This document shows positions 45,536 through 54,578 of a DNA stretch of 64,000 nucleotides, one piece after another; the first letter of the stretch is position 1; each line of letters begins with the position of its first letter. The stretch is taken from assembly GCF_006384975.1 (NCBI RefSeq), contig NZ_CP021645.1, positions 3,934,001 through 3,998,000 of the forward strand, in the 5' to 3' direction. Source of the stretch: Pseudomonas oryzihabitans (GTDB lineage Bacteria > Pseudomonadota > Gammaproteobacteria > Pseudomonadales > Pseudomonadaceae). The notes beneath the pieces are model-generated. The model made no database searches, was not told the DNA's origin, and worked only from the letters and a program-made list of their open reading frames with translations. A program made the position numbers and the translations under genes.

Positions 45536-47749
45536 TCAGGTACGGGGGCCGTATTCGTAGTAGCCGTAGGCACCGTCGTCTTCGATGGCCATCGAGGCCT
45601 TGCGCTGGACGCCGTTCAAGATGGCGCCCTTGATGGTGATGCCGTTCTGGGCGAAGCGGCGCCGCGAGTTCTCCACCGCCTTGAGGGTGCTCTGGCCGAA
45701 GCGGGTGACCAGCAGGGTGGTACCGGCGAGGCGGCCCACCAGGGCGGCGTCCGTCACCGCCAGGATCGGCGGCGTATCGACGATCACCAGGTCGTAGAGG
45801 CTGCCTACTTCGTCCAGCAGGCGGGAGAAGTTAGCGTGCATCAGCAATTCGGAAGGATTCGGTGCCGCCTGGCCGCAACCGATGATGTCCAACTGGGCCA
45901 CGCCGCTCGGCAGGATGGCGTCGCGCAGCTTGCTGCGCCCGGTCAGGACTTCGGACAGCCCCGCCTGCGGCTGCAGGCCGAACACCCGGTGCAGATAGCC
46001 CTTGCGCATGTCGGCGTCGATCAGCAGGACGCGCTGGCCGGACTGGGCGACCACCGTGGCGAGGTTGCTGGAGACGAAGGACTTGCCCACGCCCGGGGTC
46101 GGGCTGGAGATCATGATCACCCGGTTCTTGGCTTCCAGCATGGCGAAGTGCAGGCTGGATCTGAGGCTGCGCAGGGATTCCACCGCCAGGTTGGCGGGTT
46201 GCACCACGCTCAGCAGCAGGGGTTCGCCGTGGCGGGTCTTCTTCTTCAGGCGCCGGTTCAGCCGCTCCTGGTCCTTGGTGAAGGGCAGGGTGGAATAGAC
46301 TGGCAGACCGATCTGCTCGACGGTATCGGGATTCTCGATGCCTTTCTGGAAGGCCTGGCGGACGAAGACCACGATGACCGAGGTCACCAGGCCCAGCAGC
46401 AGCGACAGGATCAGCGCGATCTTGCGGTTGGTGGCCGGCTCGTCGAGGTTGACGTCGGCGTTGTCGACCAGGCGGACGTTGCCGATGGTGCCGGCGCGGA
46501 TGATGTCCTGTTCTTGGGCCTGGTTGAGCAGCAACTGGTAGGTCTGGTTGGTGACCTTCATGTCCCGGTTCAGGCGCAGCAGCTCCTGCTGGGTACTGGG
46601 CAGGGCTTCTACCTTGCGCTGCAGGCTGCGCTTCTCCACCTCGAGTTGTTCGAGCTGGTTCAGCAGGGTCTTGTAGGTCGGGTGATCGCGGGTGTAGAGA
46701 CGATCGTATTCGGCCTGCTTGAGCTTGAGCTGGGAGATGGAGGTGTCGAGGGCGACGATCTTGTCCAGGACCGCCTTGGTCTCCAGGCTGATGTCCACCG
46801 AGCGACTGTTGGTCTGGTAGTTGTTGAGCGCGGCCTCGGCGCTTTCCAGGTCCTTGCGTACCCCCGGCAGCTGGCTGCGCAGGAAGTCCAGGCGCTGCGC
46901 CGCTTCCGCCGAGCTGCGCTCGACGTTCTGCAGGACGTACAGGCGGCTGATCTCGGCCAGCACGCTCTTAGCCAGGTCGGGATTCTCGTCCGCCAAGGAC
47001 AGGTAGATGATGCCCGACTCCTTGCCGGCCTCACTGGTCTTGATGCGGTTCTGGTAGAGCTGCGCGGTGGTGATGACGCGGTTGCGTGTCACCTTGAATT
47101 CGGTGCCGGCGCGCGCCGTCAGCGTCTTGATCTGCACGCGATAGCCGTTGCCGGTCGCCAGCTGGCCGACCTGGCCTTCCAGGACCGGCTGCTTGTCCTT
47201 GTCCAGCAGCCGATAGCGACCGTTGCTGCCGGCCACCACCGTCAGGGGCTCGCCGTACATCTCGTCCGGCACGTCGAGCTGGAAGACATCGATCTTCTCG
47301 CCACCCCAGGCGAAGCGGCGCAGTTGCGGCCAGCTGTCCGCCAGTTGTCCGGGATGATCGGCATCGTAGGTGCGCCAGAGGTAATGGCCGATCAGCGGGA
47401 AGAAGCGCGGCTTGGCCTCGATGTCCAGGCGCAGGTTCTCCACGGTCTTGGCGAGCACCGCGCGTGACTTGAGCAATTCGATCTCGGCCACCGCCGGCGA
47501 CGCCGAGTTGGGCCGCACCACGGTTTCCGCGACGGCGGTGAGGGCGTTCTTCTTGGGTTCGATCTGGATCATGGCCCCGGCGACGTATTGCGGGGTGGAC
47601 AGCACGGCATAGGCGATGCCCAGGGCCAGGAAGCCCCCGGTGATGCCCGCGATCAGCTTCTTGTGATCGAGCAGCGTGAGCGCCATCGTCTTGAGGTCCA
47701 GGTGTTGTTCTTCGTGTTGTTCGAACGAAGATCGCTGCATGGCGGTCAT
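45536..47749 (-). CDS. Wzc-type polysaccharide co-polymerase/tyrosine autokinase 2
   Basis: A 737-residue protein, parallel throughout to the Wzc of operon 1. It has two membrane helices flanking a periplasmic Wzz-like/coiled-coil domain, Walker A SSPTPGVGKS, Walker A' LLIDADMRKG and Walker B LVIVDTPP. The C-terminal tail GAYGYYEYGPRT has four tyrosines (Y728, Y730, Y731, Y733) against five in the first copy. No Wzb or Wza gene accompanies it in operon 2, so it probably shares those of operon 1. Near-equal length and similar motifs suggest duplication; which copy serves which polymer is unknown. Confidence 0.95.
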   Translation of the reverse strand: MTAMQRSSFEQHEEQHLDLKTMALTLLDHKKLIAGITGGFLALGIAYAVLSTPQYVAGAMIQIEPKKNALTAVAETVVRPNSASPAVAEIELLKSRAVLAKTVENLRLDIEAKPRFFPLIGHYLWRTYDADHPGQLADSWPQLRRFAWGGEKIDVFQLDVPDEMYGEPLTVVAGSNGRYRLLDKDKQPVLEGQVGQLATGNGYRVQIKTLTARAGTEFKVTRNRVITTAQLYQNRIKTSEAGKESGIIYLSLADENPDLAKSVLAEISRLYVLQNVERSSAEAAQRLDFLRSQLPGVRKDLESAEAALNNYQTNSRSVDISLETKAVLDKIVALDTSISQLKLKQAEYDRLYTRDHPTYKTLLNQLEQLEVEKRSLQRKVEALPSTQQELLRLNRDMKVTNQTYQLLLNQAQEQDIIRAGTIGNVRLVDNADVNLDEPATNRKIALILSLLLGLVTSVIVVFVRQAFQKGIENPDTVEQIGLPVYSTLPFTKDQERLNRRLKKKTRHGEPLLLSVVQPANLAVESLRSLRSSLHFAMLEAKNRVIMISSPTPGVGKSFVSSNLATVVAQSGQRVLLIDADMRKGYLHRVFGLQPQAGLSEVLTGRSKLRDAILPSGVAQLDIIGCGQAAPNPSELLMHANFSRLLDEVGSLYDLVIVDTPPILAVTDAALVGRLAGTTLLVTRFGQSTLKAVENSRRRFAQNGITIKGAILNGVQRKASMAIEDDGAYGYYEYGPRT

Positions 47750-47806
47750 TGGGGTCCCTTCCTAGTGGCTGGATACGTCGCAGTAGGAAAACTGCTATGG
47801 GTTGAT

Positions 47807-48742
47807 TCAGTAGGTGACGCGCTTGGGGGCGAAGCGGCGGCCGGTGTTGACCGCTATGTTGCACACCGCCCGCGCCAGCGCCTTGAGCTTCTGTGCTGGC
47901 GGAATCGAGGACAGCGACAGGCTGAGCACCTGGCGCAGGAAGAAGATGTGCAGGTCCCGCTCGCCCAGCCGGTAGTAGTAGTTGGCCAGGCAATACTGGG
48001 TGTGCAGATCCATCTGCAGGCGCTTCTGGCTGGCCCGCATGGAAAAGATCCCGCCTTCATGGACGCGGTAGGCGGCCGGGCGGATCTCGGCCATGAACTT
48101 GCCCTTGCCGTGGGCGCCCAGCAGCGACCACCAGACGATGTCCATGAGCGCGGCGGTCTGCAGTTCCGGTGGCAATTCACGCAGCACGTTGCGGAAGCAG
48201 GCCGTCAGGGTGGACAGCGGCAGCGCCTTCTTCAGGTCGGTTTCGCTGCGGTCGAAGTGATCACGACCGTCGAAACGCTGGGGATTGACGATGCCCTGGC
48301 TGTTGAAGGCATAGGAGGCATGGAAGGTCAGGGCGTAGTCGCGGTTGGCCTCCAGGAAGTCCACCTGCAGTTGCAGCTTGCGCGGATCGTTCCAGTAGTC
48401 GTCGCCTTCGCAATAGGCGATGTAGTCGCCACGGGCCTGCTGGAACACCGGCATGCCATAGGGTTTGCCCTGGCTGTACTGGTTTTCCTCTTGCAGGATC
48501 AGGCGGATCAGCCGGGGATAGCGCTGTGCGTAGTCCCTGAGGATGTCCCGGGTGCCGTCGGTCGAGACATCGTCGTTGATGATGATCTCGAAGGGAAAGT
48601 CGGTCTGCTGGCGCAGGAAGCCGTCGATGGCCTGGGCGATGTAGTCGCGGTGATTGAAGGTCAGGCAGACGATGCTGAGGACGGGCCGAGTGGCGTCGGT
48701 CGGCCAGCGTTTCATGATGTCTGTTTCGGTCCGAGCGTCCAT
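47807..48742 (-). CDS. GT2 family glycosyltransferase
   Basis: A 311-residue GT-A transferase. RPVLSIVCLTFNHRDYIAQAIDGFL begins the fold, IIINDDVSTDGTRDIL gives the first acidic site and YIAYCEGDDYWNDPRKLQ the GDD metal-binding motif common in EPS and LPS GT2 enzymes. The start at 48742 is one base after the flippase stop, with AGG nine bases upstream; an in-frame ATG nine codons later lacks a binding site. It would add one residue of the operon 2 repeat unit. Confidence 0.91.
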   Translation of the reverse strand: MDARTETDIMKRWPTDATRPVLSIVCLTFNHRDYIAQAIDGFLRQQTDFPFEIIINDDVSTDGTRDILRDYAQRYPRLIRLILQEENQYSQGKPYGMPVFQQARGDYIAYCEGDDYWNDPRKLQLQVDFLEANRDYALTFHASYAFNSQGIVNPQRFDGRDHFDRSETDLKKALPLSTLTACFRNVLRELPPELQTAALMDIVWWSLLGAHGKGKFMAEIRPAAYRVHEGGIFSMRASQKRLQMDLHTQYCLANYYYRLGERDLHIFFLRQVLSLSLSSIPPAQKLKALARAVCNIAVNTGRRFAPKRVTY

Positions 48743-48743
48743 G

Positions 48744-50279
48744 TCAGATACCTGCTTTGTAGAGGTGGGAAAACAGGCGCGTACGGGTCTGTTTCGGTGA
48801 ACAGAGCACGTAACCCAGCGCCACCAGCATCAGGGTCAGGCCCCCGCTCAGGGCGAGGGTGGCCAGGATGGCGAACCGCTCCTGCGGTTGAATCTGTTGG
48901 TACAGCAACTTGCTCAGGCCCACGCCGAGGGCGGTCACCACCACGGCCACCAGCAGATCCTGGTTCCAGTAGCGCTGCAGATTCGGCGCGAAGCGGCCGT
49001 GGATGATCGCCGGCCAGATCACGAAGGGGATCAGGCGCATGCAGAACCAGGCCAGCGCCGCGCCATAGGCGCCGTAATGCAGGACCACCAGGATCACGAT
49101 GGGCACCGAGATGACCGCCGAGACCAGGCTGTACCAGACGTGCAGGCGCAACTTGCCGTAGGCGTACTGCAGGTAGAACTGGAACTGGCTGAGCGCCAGC
49201 AGCGCCGCGCCCAGGGCGTACCAGAACAGGATCGGCTCGCTCCAGTGGGCGGAGACCCGGTCGCCGGTCCAGGCATAGACCAGCGCCTCGCCATGGAAGG
49301 CCACCATGGCCGCCAGGGGCAGCAGGATGGCGAAGGCGAAGCGGGCGGCGTTGCGGTAGAGCCGTTCCAGCTCCAGCGCCTGGCCCTGGGAGACCAGCAC
49401 CGTCATGCGCGGCAGTAGGGCCTGCACCAAGGGGTTGGTCAGGGTGACGATGCCGGTGGAGATCAGCGCCACCAGGCTGAAGTAGCCGTATTCGGCGAGC
49501 GGCAGCGCCTTGGACAGCACCAGCTTGTCGAGCTGGGTCAGGGCGATCCACAGGATCGAGGTGAAGGACATGCTGGCCGCGAAGGGTACGATGGGCTTCA
49601 CCCGTTGCCAGTCGAAGCCGCTCCACCACGCGGGGTTGGGCAGCAGGCGATAGGCCTTGAGCGCATAGACCAGCATCTCGAACACGGCGACGCAGGCCTG
49701 GAACACGAAGAAGTCCAGCGGCTCCTGGGAAATCCACATCACCAGGATCAGGCCGCCGAAATAGCGCACCGTGGCGATCAGCACGTTGACCAGGTTCAGC
49801 CAGCCATGCAGCTCGACGCCCTGGACACCGCTCTTGTACAGCGTCGACAGCAGGCGAAAGGCGATCATCAGCCCCATCAGGCCGATGCAGTGGGCCACGG
49901 TTGCCTCGGGCAGCCCCTGGACGTTCAGCCAATGCCCCGCCATCCACGCCGAGTTCAGCTCGATGGCGACGAAGGCCAGGGTCGCCAGCGGAATGAAGAC
50001 GAATTCCAGCGACCGCAGCAACTGGCCACGGGTACGCCCGGCGCCCGTCTGGCCACGACCATGGGCGACATCCCGCACCAGGGAGGCGGAAATGCCGACG
50101 TCGAGGAGTTGCAGCCAGGTCTGCAGCACGGCGAAGAAGCCGATCAGACCGTAGGTTTCAGCGCCCAGATGGCCAAGGTACAGCGGCTGGATCAGGATGC
50201 CGATCAGCAGCGCATAGGCCTGACCGGCATAGTTGATCAGGGTGTTGCGCAGCACCGACACTTTCGCGGGACGGGTCAT
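48744..50279 (-). CDS. second Wzx-type flippase
   Basis: A 511-residue membrane protein with about 14 hydrophobic helices, starting KVSVLRNTLINYAGQAYALLIGILIQPLYLGHLGAETYG, the PST-family N-terminal pattern. TNPLVQALLPRMTVLVSQGQ matches the central conserved segment of this transporter group. Longer than, and clearly different from, the flippase in operon 1, so it probably serves another lipid-linked repeat unit. The downstream GT2 starts one base after its stop. Confidence 0.9.
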   Translation of the reverse strand: MTRPAKVSVLRNTLINYAGQAYALLIGILIQPLYLGHLGAETYGLIGFFAVLQTWLQLLDVGISASLVRDVAHGRGQTGAGRTRGQLLRSLEFVFIPLATLAFVAIELNSAWMAGHWLNVQGLPEATVAHCIGLMGLMIAFRLLSTLYKSGVQGVELHGWLNLVNVLIATVRYFGGLILVMWISQEPLDFFVFQACVAVFEMLVYALKAYRLLPNPAWWSGFDWQRVKPIVPFAASMSFTSILWIALTQLDKLVLSKALPLAEYGYFSLVALISTGIVTLTNPLVQALLPRMTVLVSQGQALELERLYRNAARFAFAILLPLAAMVAFHGEALVYAWTGDRVSAHWSEPILFWYALGAALLALSQFQFYLQYAYGKLRLHVWYSLVSAVISVPIVILVVLHYGAYGAALAWFCMRLIPFVIWPAIIHGRFAPNLQRYWNQDLLVAVVVTALGVGLSKLLYQQIQPQERFAILATLALSGGLTLMLVALGYVLCSPKQTRTRLFSHLYKAGI

Positions 50280-50298
50280 GGGAGAGGGTCGGCCAGGA

Positions 50299-51471
50299 TC
50301 AGGTTAGCGCGGGAGAGGAGTCGCCGGGAAAGTCCCAGCTCGGCAATAGCTGTGCCGGCGTGATGAGCGCCCGCAGGGATTCCAGGCTGGTCTTTTTCTG
50401 CTGTACCGAGAGCAGGGTCTCGAGCAGCAGGTCCTGGGTGGTCTCGGGCAGATCGGGATAGATGGGCACGCAGAGGATGCGTTGGCTCAGCTTGCGCGAG
50501 ATCGGCTTGATCACCTGGGGTTGCAGGTAGTCCAGCGTCTCCAGCGACGGATAGAAGTAGCGGCGCGGATTGATGCCGACGGCGTTCAGCGCCTGCTTGG
50601 TGTCCAGCAGCGCCGTCTCGTCGCGCAGGGCCACCGGGAAGTAGCTGTAGTTCAGCTGGCTGCTGTAGGTCGGCCGTTGCAGGTCGAAGGTGCCTTGCAG
50701 GCGTGCTTCATAGTACCGGCCGATGCTGGCGCGGCGAGCCAGGATGTCTTCCAGCTCATCGAGGATGCACAGCCCCATGGCGGCGGATACCTCGTTGAGC
50801 TTGGCGTTGATGCCCATGCCTTCGATGCGCTCGGCATCGACGATGCCGAAATTGATCATGCGGCGGACGCGTTCGGCCAGCTCGTCATCCTCGGTGATGA
50901 TCGCGCCGCCCTCGATGGTGTGGAACAGCTTGGTGGCGTGGAAGCTGACCGTGGTGATGTCGCCCCATTGCAACACCGAGCGGCCTTCGTAGCGGGTGCC
51001 GAAGGCGTGGGCGCCGTCATAGACCACCTTCAGGCCGTGGCGCTGGGCGACCTGCTGCAAACCCTGGACATCGCAGGGGTTGCCGAACACATGGGTGGCG
51101 ACGATGGCCGAGGTATCGGGCTCGATCACCGCTTCGACATTGGCCGGGTCCAGGTTCCAGGTTTCCGGGTGGATGTCGGCGAAGATCGGCCGGATCCTTT
51201 CCCAATGCAGGGTGCTGGTGGTGGCGACGAAGCTGAAGGGCGTGGTGATGGCGCTGCCGGTCAGCCCGAGCGCGCGATAGGCGACCTGCAGCGCCAGGGT
51301 GCCGTTGTTGACCAGGATGATGTTCCTGACCCCCAGATAGTCGCGCAGGCGCTCTTCGAGCTGGGCGTGCAGCGGACCCTGATTGGTGATCCAGTTGTTG
51401 GCGTAGATCTTGTCGATGTACGCCTTGAAACGTTCCTTGTCACCCAGATAGGGCTTGGTCACATTGATCAT
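50299..51471 (-). CDS. DegT/DnrJ/EryC1/StrS family sugar aminotransferase
   Basis: A 390-residue PLP enzyme that makes amino sugars from NDP-4-keto or 3-keto sugars. The catalytic lysine is K181 in VSFHATKLFHT, with D152 in VVYDGAHAFG and the TNQGPLHAQLEERL and NNGTLALQVA cofactor motifs. It resembles VioA/FdtB-like enzymes of O-antigen clusters. The neighbouring dehydratase and acyltransferase genes that usually complete such a pathway are not seen here, so the keto-sugar must come from elsewhere. The FAD oxidoreductase gene upstream could act on its product; this is speculation. Confidence 0.92.
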   Translation of the reverse strand: MINVTKPYLGDKERFKAYIDKIYANNWITNQGPLHAQLEERLRDYLGVRNIILVNNGTLALQVAYRALGLTGSAITTPFSFVATTSTLHWERIRPIFADIHPETWNLDPANVEAVIEPDTSAIVATHVFGNPCDVQGLQQVAQRHGLKVVYDGAHAFGTRYEGRSVLQWGDITTVSFHATKLFHTIEGGAIITEDDELAERVRRMINFGIVDAERIEGMGINAKLNEVSAAMGLCILDELEDILARRASIGRYYEARLQGTFDLQRPTYSSQLNYSYFPVALRDETALLDTKQALNAVGINPRRYFYPSLETLDYLQPQVIKPISRKLSQRILCVPIYPDLPETTQDLLLETLLSVQQKKTSLESLRALITPAQLLPSWDFPGDSSPALT

Positions 51472-51515
51472 GATCCGGTACCTGCTTATCGAGTCCTTGA
51501 TAGGTGTCGGTGCGG

Positions 51516-52895
51516 TCAGGCGTGTTCGACGACCGCATCGCCCGCTTGCCGGAAGGTCGCGCCCGGCTTGTCCAGGCGGTCGAGCACCGATTCGAGGGCC
51601 TCGCGACTGGCATCGTTGTGGAACTGCCAGACCCCGTAGATGCGCCCGGAGAAGGACGCCTCGCTGCCCAGCCGCGGATCCACCGCCAGGCCCGAGCCGA
51701 GCCCGAAGAGATGCAGGCCCTTGAGGCGCTGGCCATGCTGGTCCAGGGGGCAGCCGGCGGCGTCGGAGTCCAGGCCGCCGCGCAGGGTTCGCAGCGACAG
51801 CGGACGACCGTCCTCGCCGCGCAGTTCGGGCAGGATCGGCTGGTAGCCCAGGCCCTGTACCAGCAGGGCGGCGTTGTCGAACAGCCGCTGAGCACGTTCG
51901 AGCCGCTCGTGACTGCCATCCAGCTGCAGCGTGTTGACCTTGACCGGCGTACCGCCGATGCCCTGCCCGGCGAGGACCTGGCGCCCGATCTCGTGGGCCC
52001 GGTAGCGCAGGCCGCCGGAGCGGTTGACCCGCTTGGAGATGGGGCAGATGTCCTGCATGGGATCGAAGTCATAGCCGGCGGCCAGGGCCTCGGCCGCCGT
52101 CTCGTAGAACAGCCGGATCGGCGAGCGATGGACCAGCGTCAACTCGCGCAAGCCGTCGTGATGCAGGGCGCTGGCCAGATTGTCCAATGCGGAGAAGGCG
52201 CTGTGGGAGCCACCGACCACGCAGATGGGGCCGCCATCCTTGAGGTGGGCGCGATAGCGCTGGCGCAGGGCTTCGGGTTGCAGGCGCAGCAGGTTGTCCG
52301 AGCTGTCGATCGGCGCACGCTGCGGCAGTTGCAGGCCCATGGCCTGGGTACCTTCGGCGAAGCTCTGCCGCGTCTGCTTGCCACCCAGGTTCAGGACCAG
52401 ACTGGAGGTCCGCACGCGTCTGATGGCCCCCGCCTGTTCGAGCCAGACCACATAGCTCGACCCCTCGCAGGTGACTTCGGTGATACGGGTCTGGCGCCAG
52501 GTGGGAATACCGTACTGACGTTCCAACCAAGGCAGCACCAGGGCGGCGGCCTGCTGGAAGAGCTGGCCGACGATGGGCAGCGCCGGTGCCTCCTGGGCAT
52601 TCAGCTTGAGGTGCCTGTAGGTGGGCGAAGCGTGCAGGGGCGCCAGGATGGGGGCCAGCAGCGGATCGCGTAGACAGTCGAGAAAGACGTCGCTCACCGA
52701 GTTGGCGATGATCTGGTAGTCGCCCAGTTTGCCAGCCCCTAGTTCGGTGCCGGCATCGACGATGATGGTGCCGGCCTGGGCGAGTTGTTCCACTGCGCCA
52801 CGCTTGATGGCATTGAACAAAAATCCCAAGCCTGCCGGGCCTGCGCCACCAATCAAACATCCCAATGTCGATTCCGATAGATCATTCCGTGTCAT
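51516..52895 (-). CDS. FAD/NAD(P)-dependent oxidoreductase heading EPS operon 2
   Basis: A 459-residue flavoprotein. The FAD dinucleotide-binding loop LIGGAGPAGLGFLF is at the N-terminus and a second Rossmann loop ICVVGGSHSAFSALDNLA (about residue 240) should bind NAD(P)H, the plan of class B or N-hydroxylating monooxygenases. C-terminal GLGYQPILPEL and HLFGLGSGLAVDPRLG resemble the ATG-like and FAD-proximal regions of that superfamily. Start at the ATG at 52895, with AGAGG nine bases upstream. First gene of the operon; followed by the aminotransferase gene. Substrate unknown: an amino-sugar or an amino acid used for decoration are both possible. Confidence 0.8.
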   Translation of the reverse strand: MTRNDLSESTLGCLIGGAGPAGLGFLFNAIKRGAVEQLAQAGTIIVDAGTELGAGKLGDYQIIANSVSDVFLDCLRDPLLAPILAPLHASPTYRHLKLNAQEAPALPIVGQLFQQAAALVLPWLERQYGIPTWRQTRITEVTCEGSSYVVWLEQAGAIRRVRTSSLVLNLGGKQTRQSFAEGTQAMGLQLPQRAPIDSSDNLLRLQPEALRQRYRAHLKDGGPICVVGGSHSAFSALDNLASALHHDGLRELTLVHRSPIRLFYETAAEALAAGYDFDPMQDICPISKRVNRSGGLRYRAHEIGRQVLAGQGIGGTPVKVNTLQLDGSHERLERAQRLFDNAALLVQGLGYQPILPELRGEDGRPLSLRTLRGGLDSDAAGCPLDQHGQRLKGLHLFGLGSGLAVDPRLGSEASFSGRIYGVWQFHNDASREALESVLDRLDKPGATFRQAGDAVVEHA

Positions 52896-53335
52896 CGGGC
52901 CCATCCTCTGTATGCGCTGTCGAAGCGCGAGTTGAAAGTTGAAACTAAGTTCTTGGGTGCCCGGCAGTGACAAATAAAAGCCAAGGGTCGCTGGTTAGAC
53001 GTATCTATTAAGAAACCGAAATTTGGCTGCCGGTCGATTGGGCAGGATTAATAGCGAGACCCTTAGTCGTTATTACAAAGCGCTTGCGTCAAGAACTGAA
53101 TGGAAGATGTTTTTTATTGTTGATCGCGAAAAGACGCGTTCCTGTCATGCCGCCGTTTCGCGCTGGGCCGTGCCATCCTGCATAGGGCAAGGGATGTCAT
53201 GACTGACTGCTGCACGGCACCGCGAAAGCGAGAGAGTGGAGCTACAAGAGGCTGAGAGAGGGCTGGCTGACATCCGTGTGCTCCTGCAAGTGCTCGCTTG
53301 GCTGGTCAAAGCCCTGTCCTTGAACGCCGTTCACG

Positions 53336-53406
53336 CATGGCTACCGCACAGGTTTACCGTGTTGGAGTGGCGAGCCATTCGCAAGACATGGCTACCGCAC
53401 GGGTTT
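53336..53406 (-). repeat. 20-base direct repeat carrying ops-like sequence
   Basis: Two copies of a 20-base sequence differ at one position (53336-53355 and 53387-53406, 51 bases apart). On the minus strand each contains GTGCGGTAGCCATG, whose GCGGTAGC core matches the ops recruitment sequence of RfaH. They lie 440-510 bases upstream of the first gene, in the sense orientation. Function is inferred. Confidence 0.5.
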
Positions 53407-53562
53407 GCACCTGGACGTTGTGAAACGGAAGTTGGGTTACCGATATCAAGGCCTGCTGAGATGAATAACAGGCACTTGAACGATCATCGGCGAGACGCAA
53501 AGGAGGGGGAGGTTATTGCATCTTCCCTGACCTATACGGCAGTAGACTCAGCGCGCAATCCC

Positions 53563-53571
53563 AGCGCTACC
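53563..53571 (-). promoter_or_regulatory. third ops-like core
   Basis: Minus-strand GGTAGCGCT, in the context CGTGGTAGCGCT, lies about 15 bases downstream of the -10 hexamer of the candidate promoter, so at the very start of the predicted transcript. Confidence 0.4.
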
Positions 53572-53585
53572 ACGAGTCAGGGGCA

Positions 53586-53614
53586 ATGATTGTCAAAAGG
53601 TTTTGTACTGTCAA
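53586..53614 (-). promoter_or_regulatory. candidate sigma70 promoter of EPS operon 2
   Basis: A perfect -35 hexamer TTGACA (53614-53609) and a -10-like AATCAT (53591-53586) are spaced by exactly 17 bases on the minus strand. Transcription would start near 53579, giving a leader of about 685 bases before the first start codon. Confidence 0.55.
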
Positions 53615-53867
53615 CGCGAGGTCGGACGAGGGTGTTTGTCAGGCGAGACGGCTATTAACGACCTTGTTCTTGAATAATCGCCGGGTAAATGAGGCTTGCT
53701 TGGCAAAACTCGTTTGGTTATCAAATTTTTAGTGAAGGGCGTCGCAAAGAATGAGCGAAAAGCTAGCAGAAGTGTGACGAGTATTTTGGTGATTGGTTAA
53801 CGGAATAGTCGAGGCGTATGGACGCTTGGCGAGGCCGCCGAAGAGCGTTCGCGGCCCGCGGTAAGAC

Positions 53868-54578
53868 TTATCGTTTTGCTACGGATGACCAGGCCGCCAG
53901 CAGCTCCGGCAACTCGCTCAACGAACGGATCTCCGCATCCGGTTGCCCCGTGCCCTGCCAGGCCGTTTGCAGCGGATTGAACCAGACCGCGCGAATACCG
54001 GCTTGCTGCGCGCCCTGGACGTCATCCACCGGGTTGTCGCCGACATGGACGGTGGCCTCGGCGGGAATGCCGGTGAGCCTCAGTGCCTCGCGAAAGGGCA
54101 TGGGGTCGGGTTTGCCGATGCCGAGTTGCTCGGCATTCAGGGCGAAGCGGAAGTAATCGGCCAGGCCGATGGTGTGGACATCGGCATTGCCATTGGTCAG
54201 GACGCCCAGGGTATAGCGGTCGGCGAGCTGTTCCAGCGTCGGATGGACGTCCTCGAACAGGGTGACCTGCTGGCGGGCCGCCAGGTAGACGGCGAAGCCG
54301 GCCTCGGCCAGTTGGGCCGCCTCGGGCTCCACATAGCCGGCATCCAGCAGCGCCTGGTGGATGACGCGCCGGCGCAGTTCACTGACGCGATGCTTGAGGC
54401 CGGCATCCTGGTGCAGGAGTCGGTCGCGGATCGCCCAGAGGTGTTCGACCGGGACACTCCCCAACCGCGGCGCGGATTCGGCGAACCAGTCGCGCAGCAG
54501 GGCTTCGGCGGAATGGATGACGGGCGCGATTTCCCAGAGGGTGTCGTCGAGATCGAAGGTAACGAGGCGAATCGTCAT
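53868..54578 (-). CDS. HAD family hydrolase (YigB-like)
   Basis: A 236-residue haloacid dehalogenase-superfamily phosphatase. Motif I is [11 protein letters not shown] with nucleophile D9 and D11, motif [10 protein letters not shown], motif III lysine in [10 protein letters not shown] and motif [16 protein letters not shown]. An alpha-helical cap lies between about residues 18 and 105. YigB-type enzymes dephosphorylate FMN and sugar phosphates; the substrate here is unproven. It follows xerC with a four-base overlap, as in many pseudomonads. A long non-coding region separates its end from the EPS leader. Confidence 0.93.
   Translation of the reverse strand: MTIRLVTFDLDDTLWEIAPVIHSAEALLRDWFAESAPRLGSVPVEHLWAIRDRLLHQDAGLKHRVSELRRRVIHQALLDAGYVEPEAAQLAEAGFAVYLAARQQVTLFEDVHPTLEQLADRYTLGVLTNGNADVHTIGLADYFRFALNAEQLGIGKPDPMPFREALRLTGIPAEATVHVGDNPVDDVQGAQQAGIRAVWFNPLQTAWQGTGQPDAEIRSLSELPELLAAWSSVAKR

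Larger units (their letters stand above)
52896..53867 (-). other. long leader/regulatory region of EPS operon 2
   Basis: About 970 bases without a convincing gene between operon 2 and the HAD phosphatase gene, with AT-rich stretches at 52970-53140 and 53600-53810. It contains a sigma70-like promoter (53586-53614, minus strand) and three ops-like cores, which would give a leader of nearly 700 bases. A 117-codon plus-strand frame beginning with GTG at 53236 was considered and rejected. Confidence 0.6.

Noticed and set aside
53236..53589. 117-codon plus-strand frame starting with GTG in the EPS operon 2 leader
   Set aside because: No ribosome binding site and no recognisable protein. It runs across the 20-base direct repeat, producing a repeated WLPH peptide, which is better explained by the repeat itself on the other strand.
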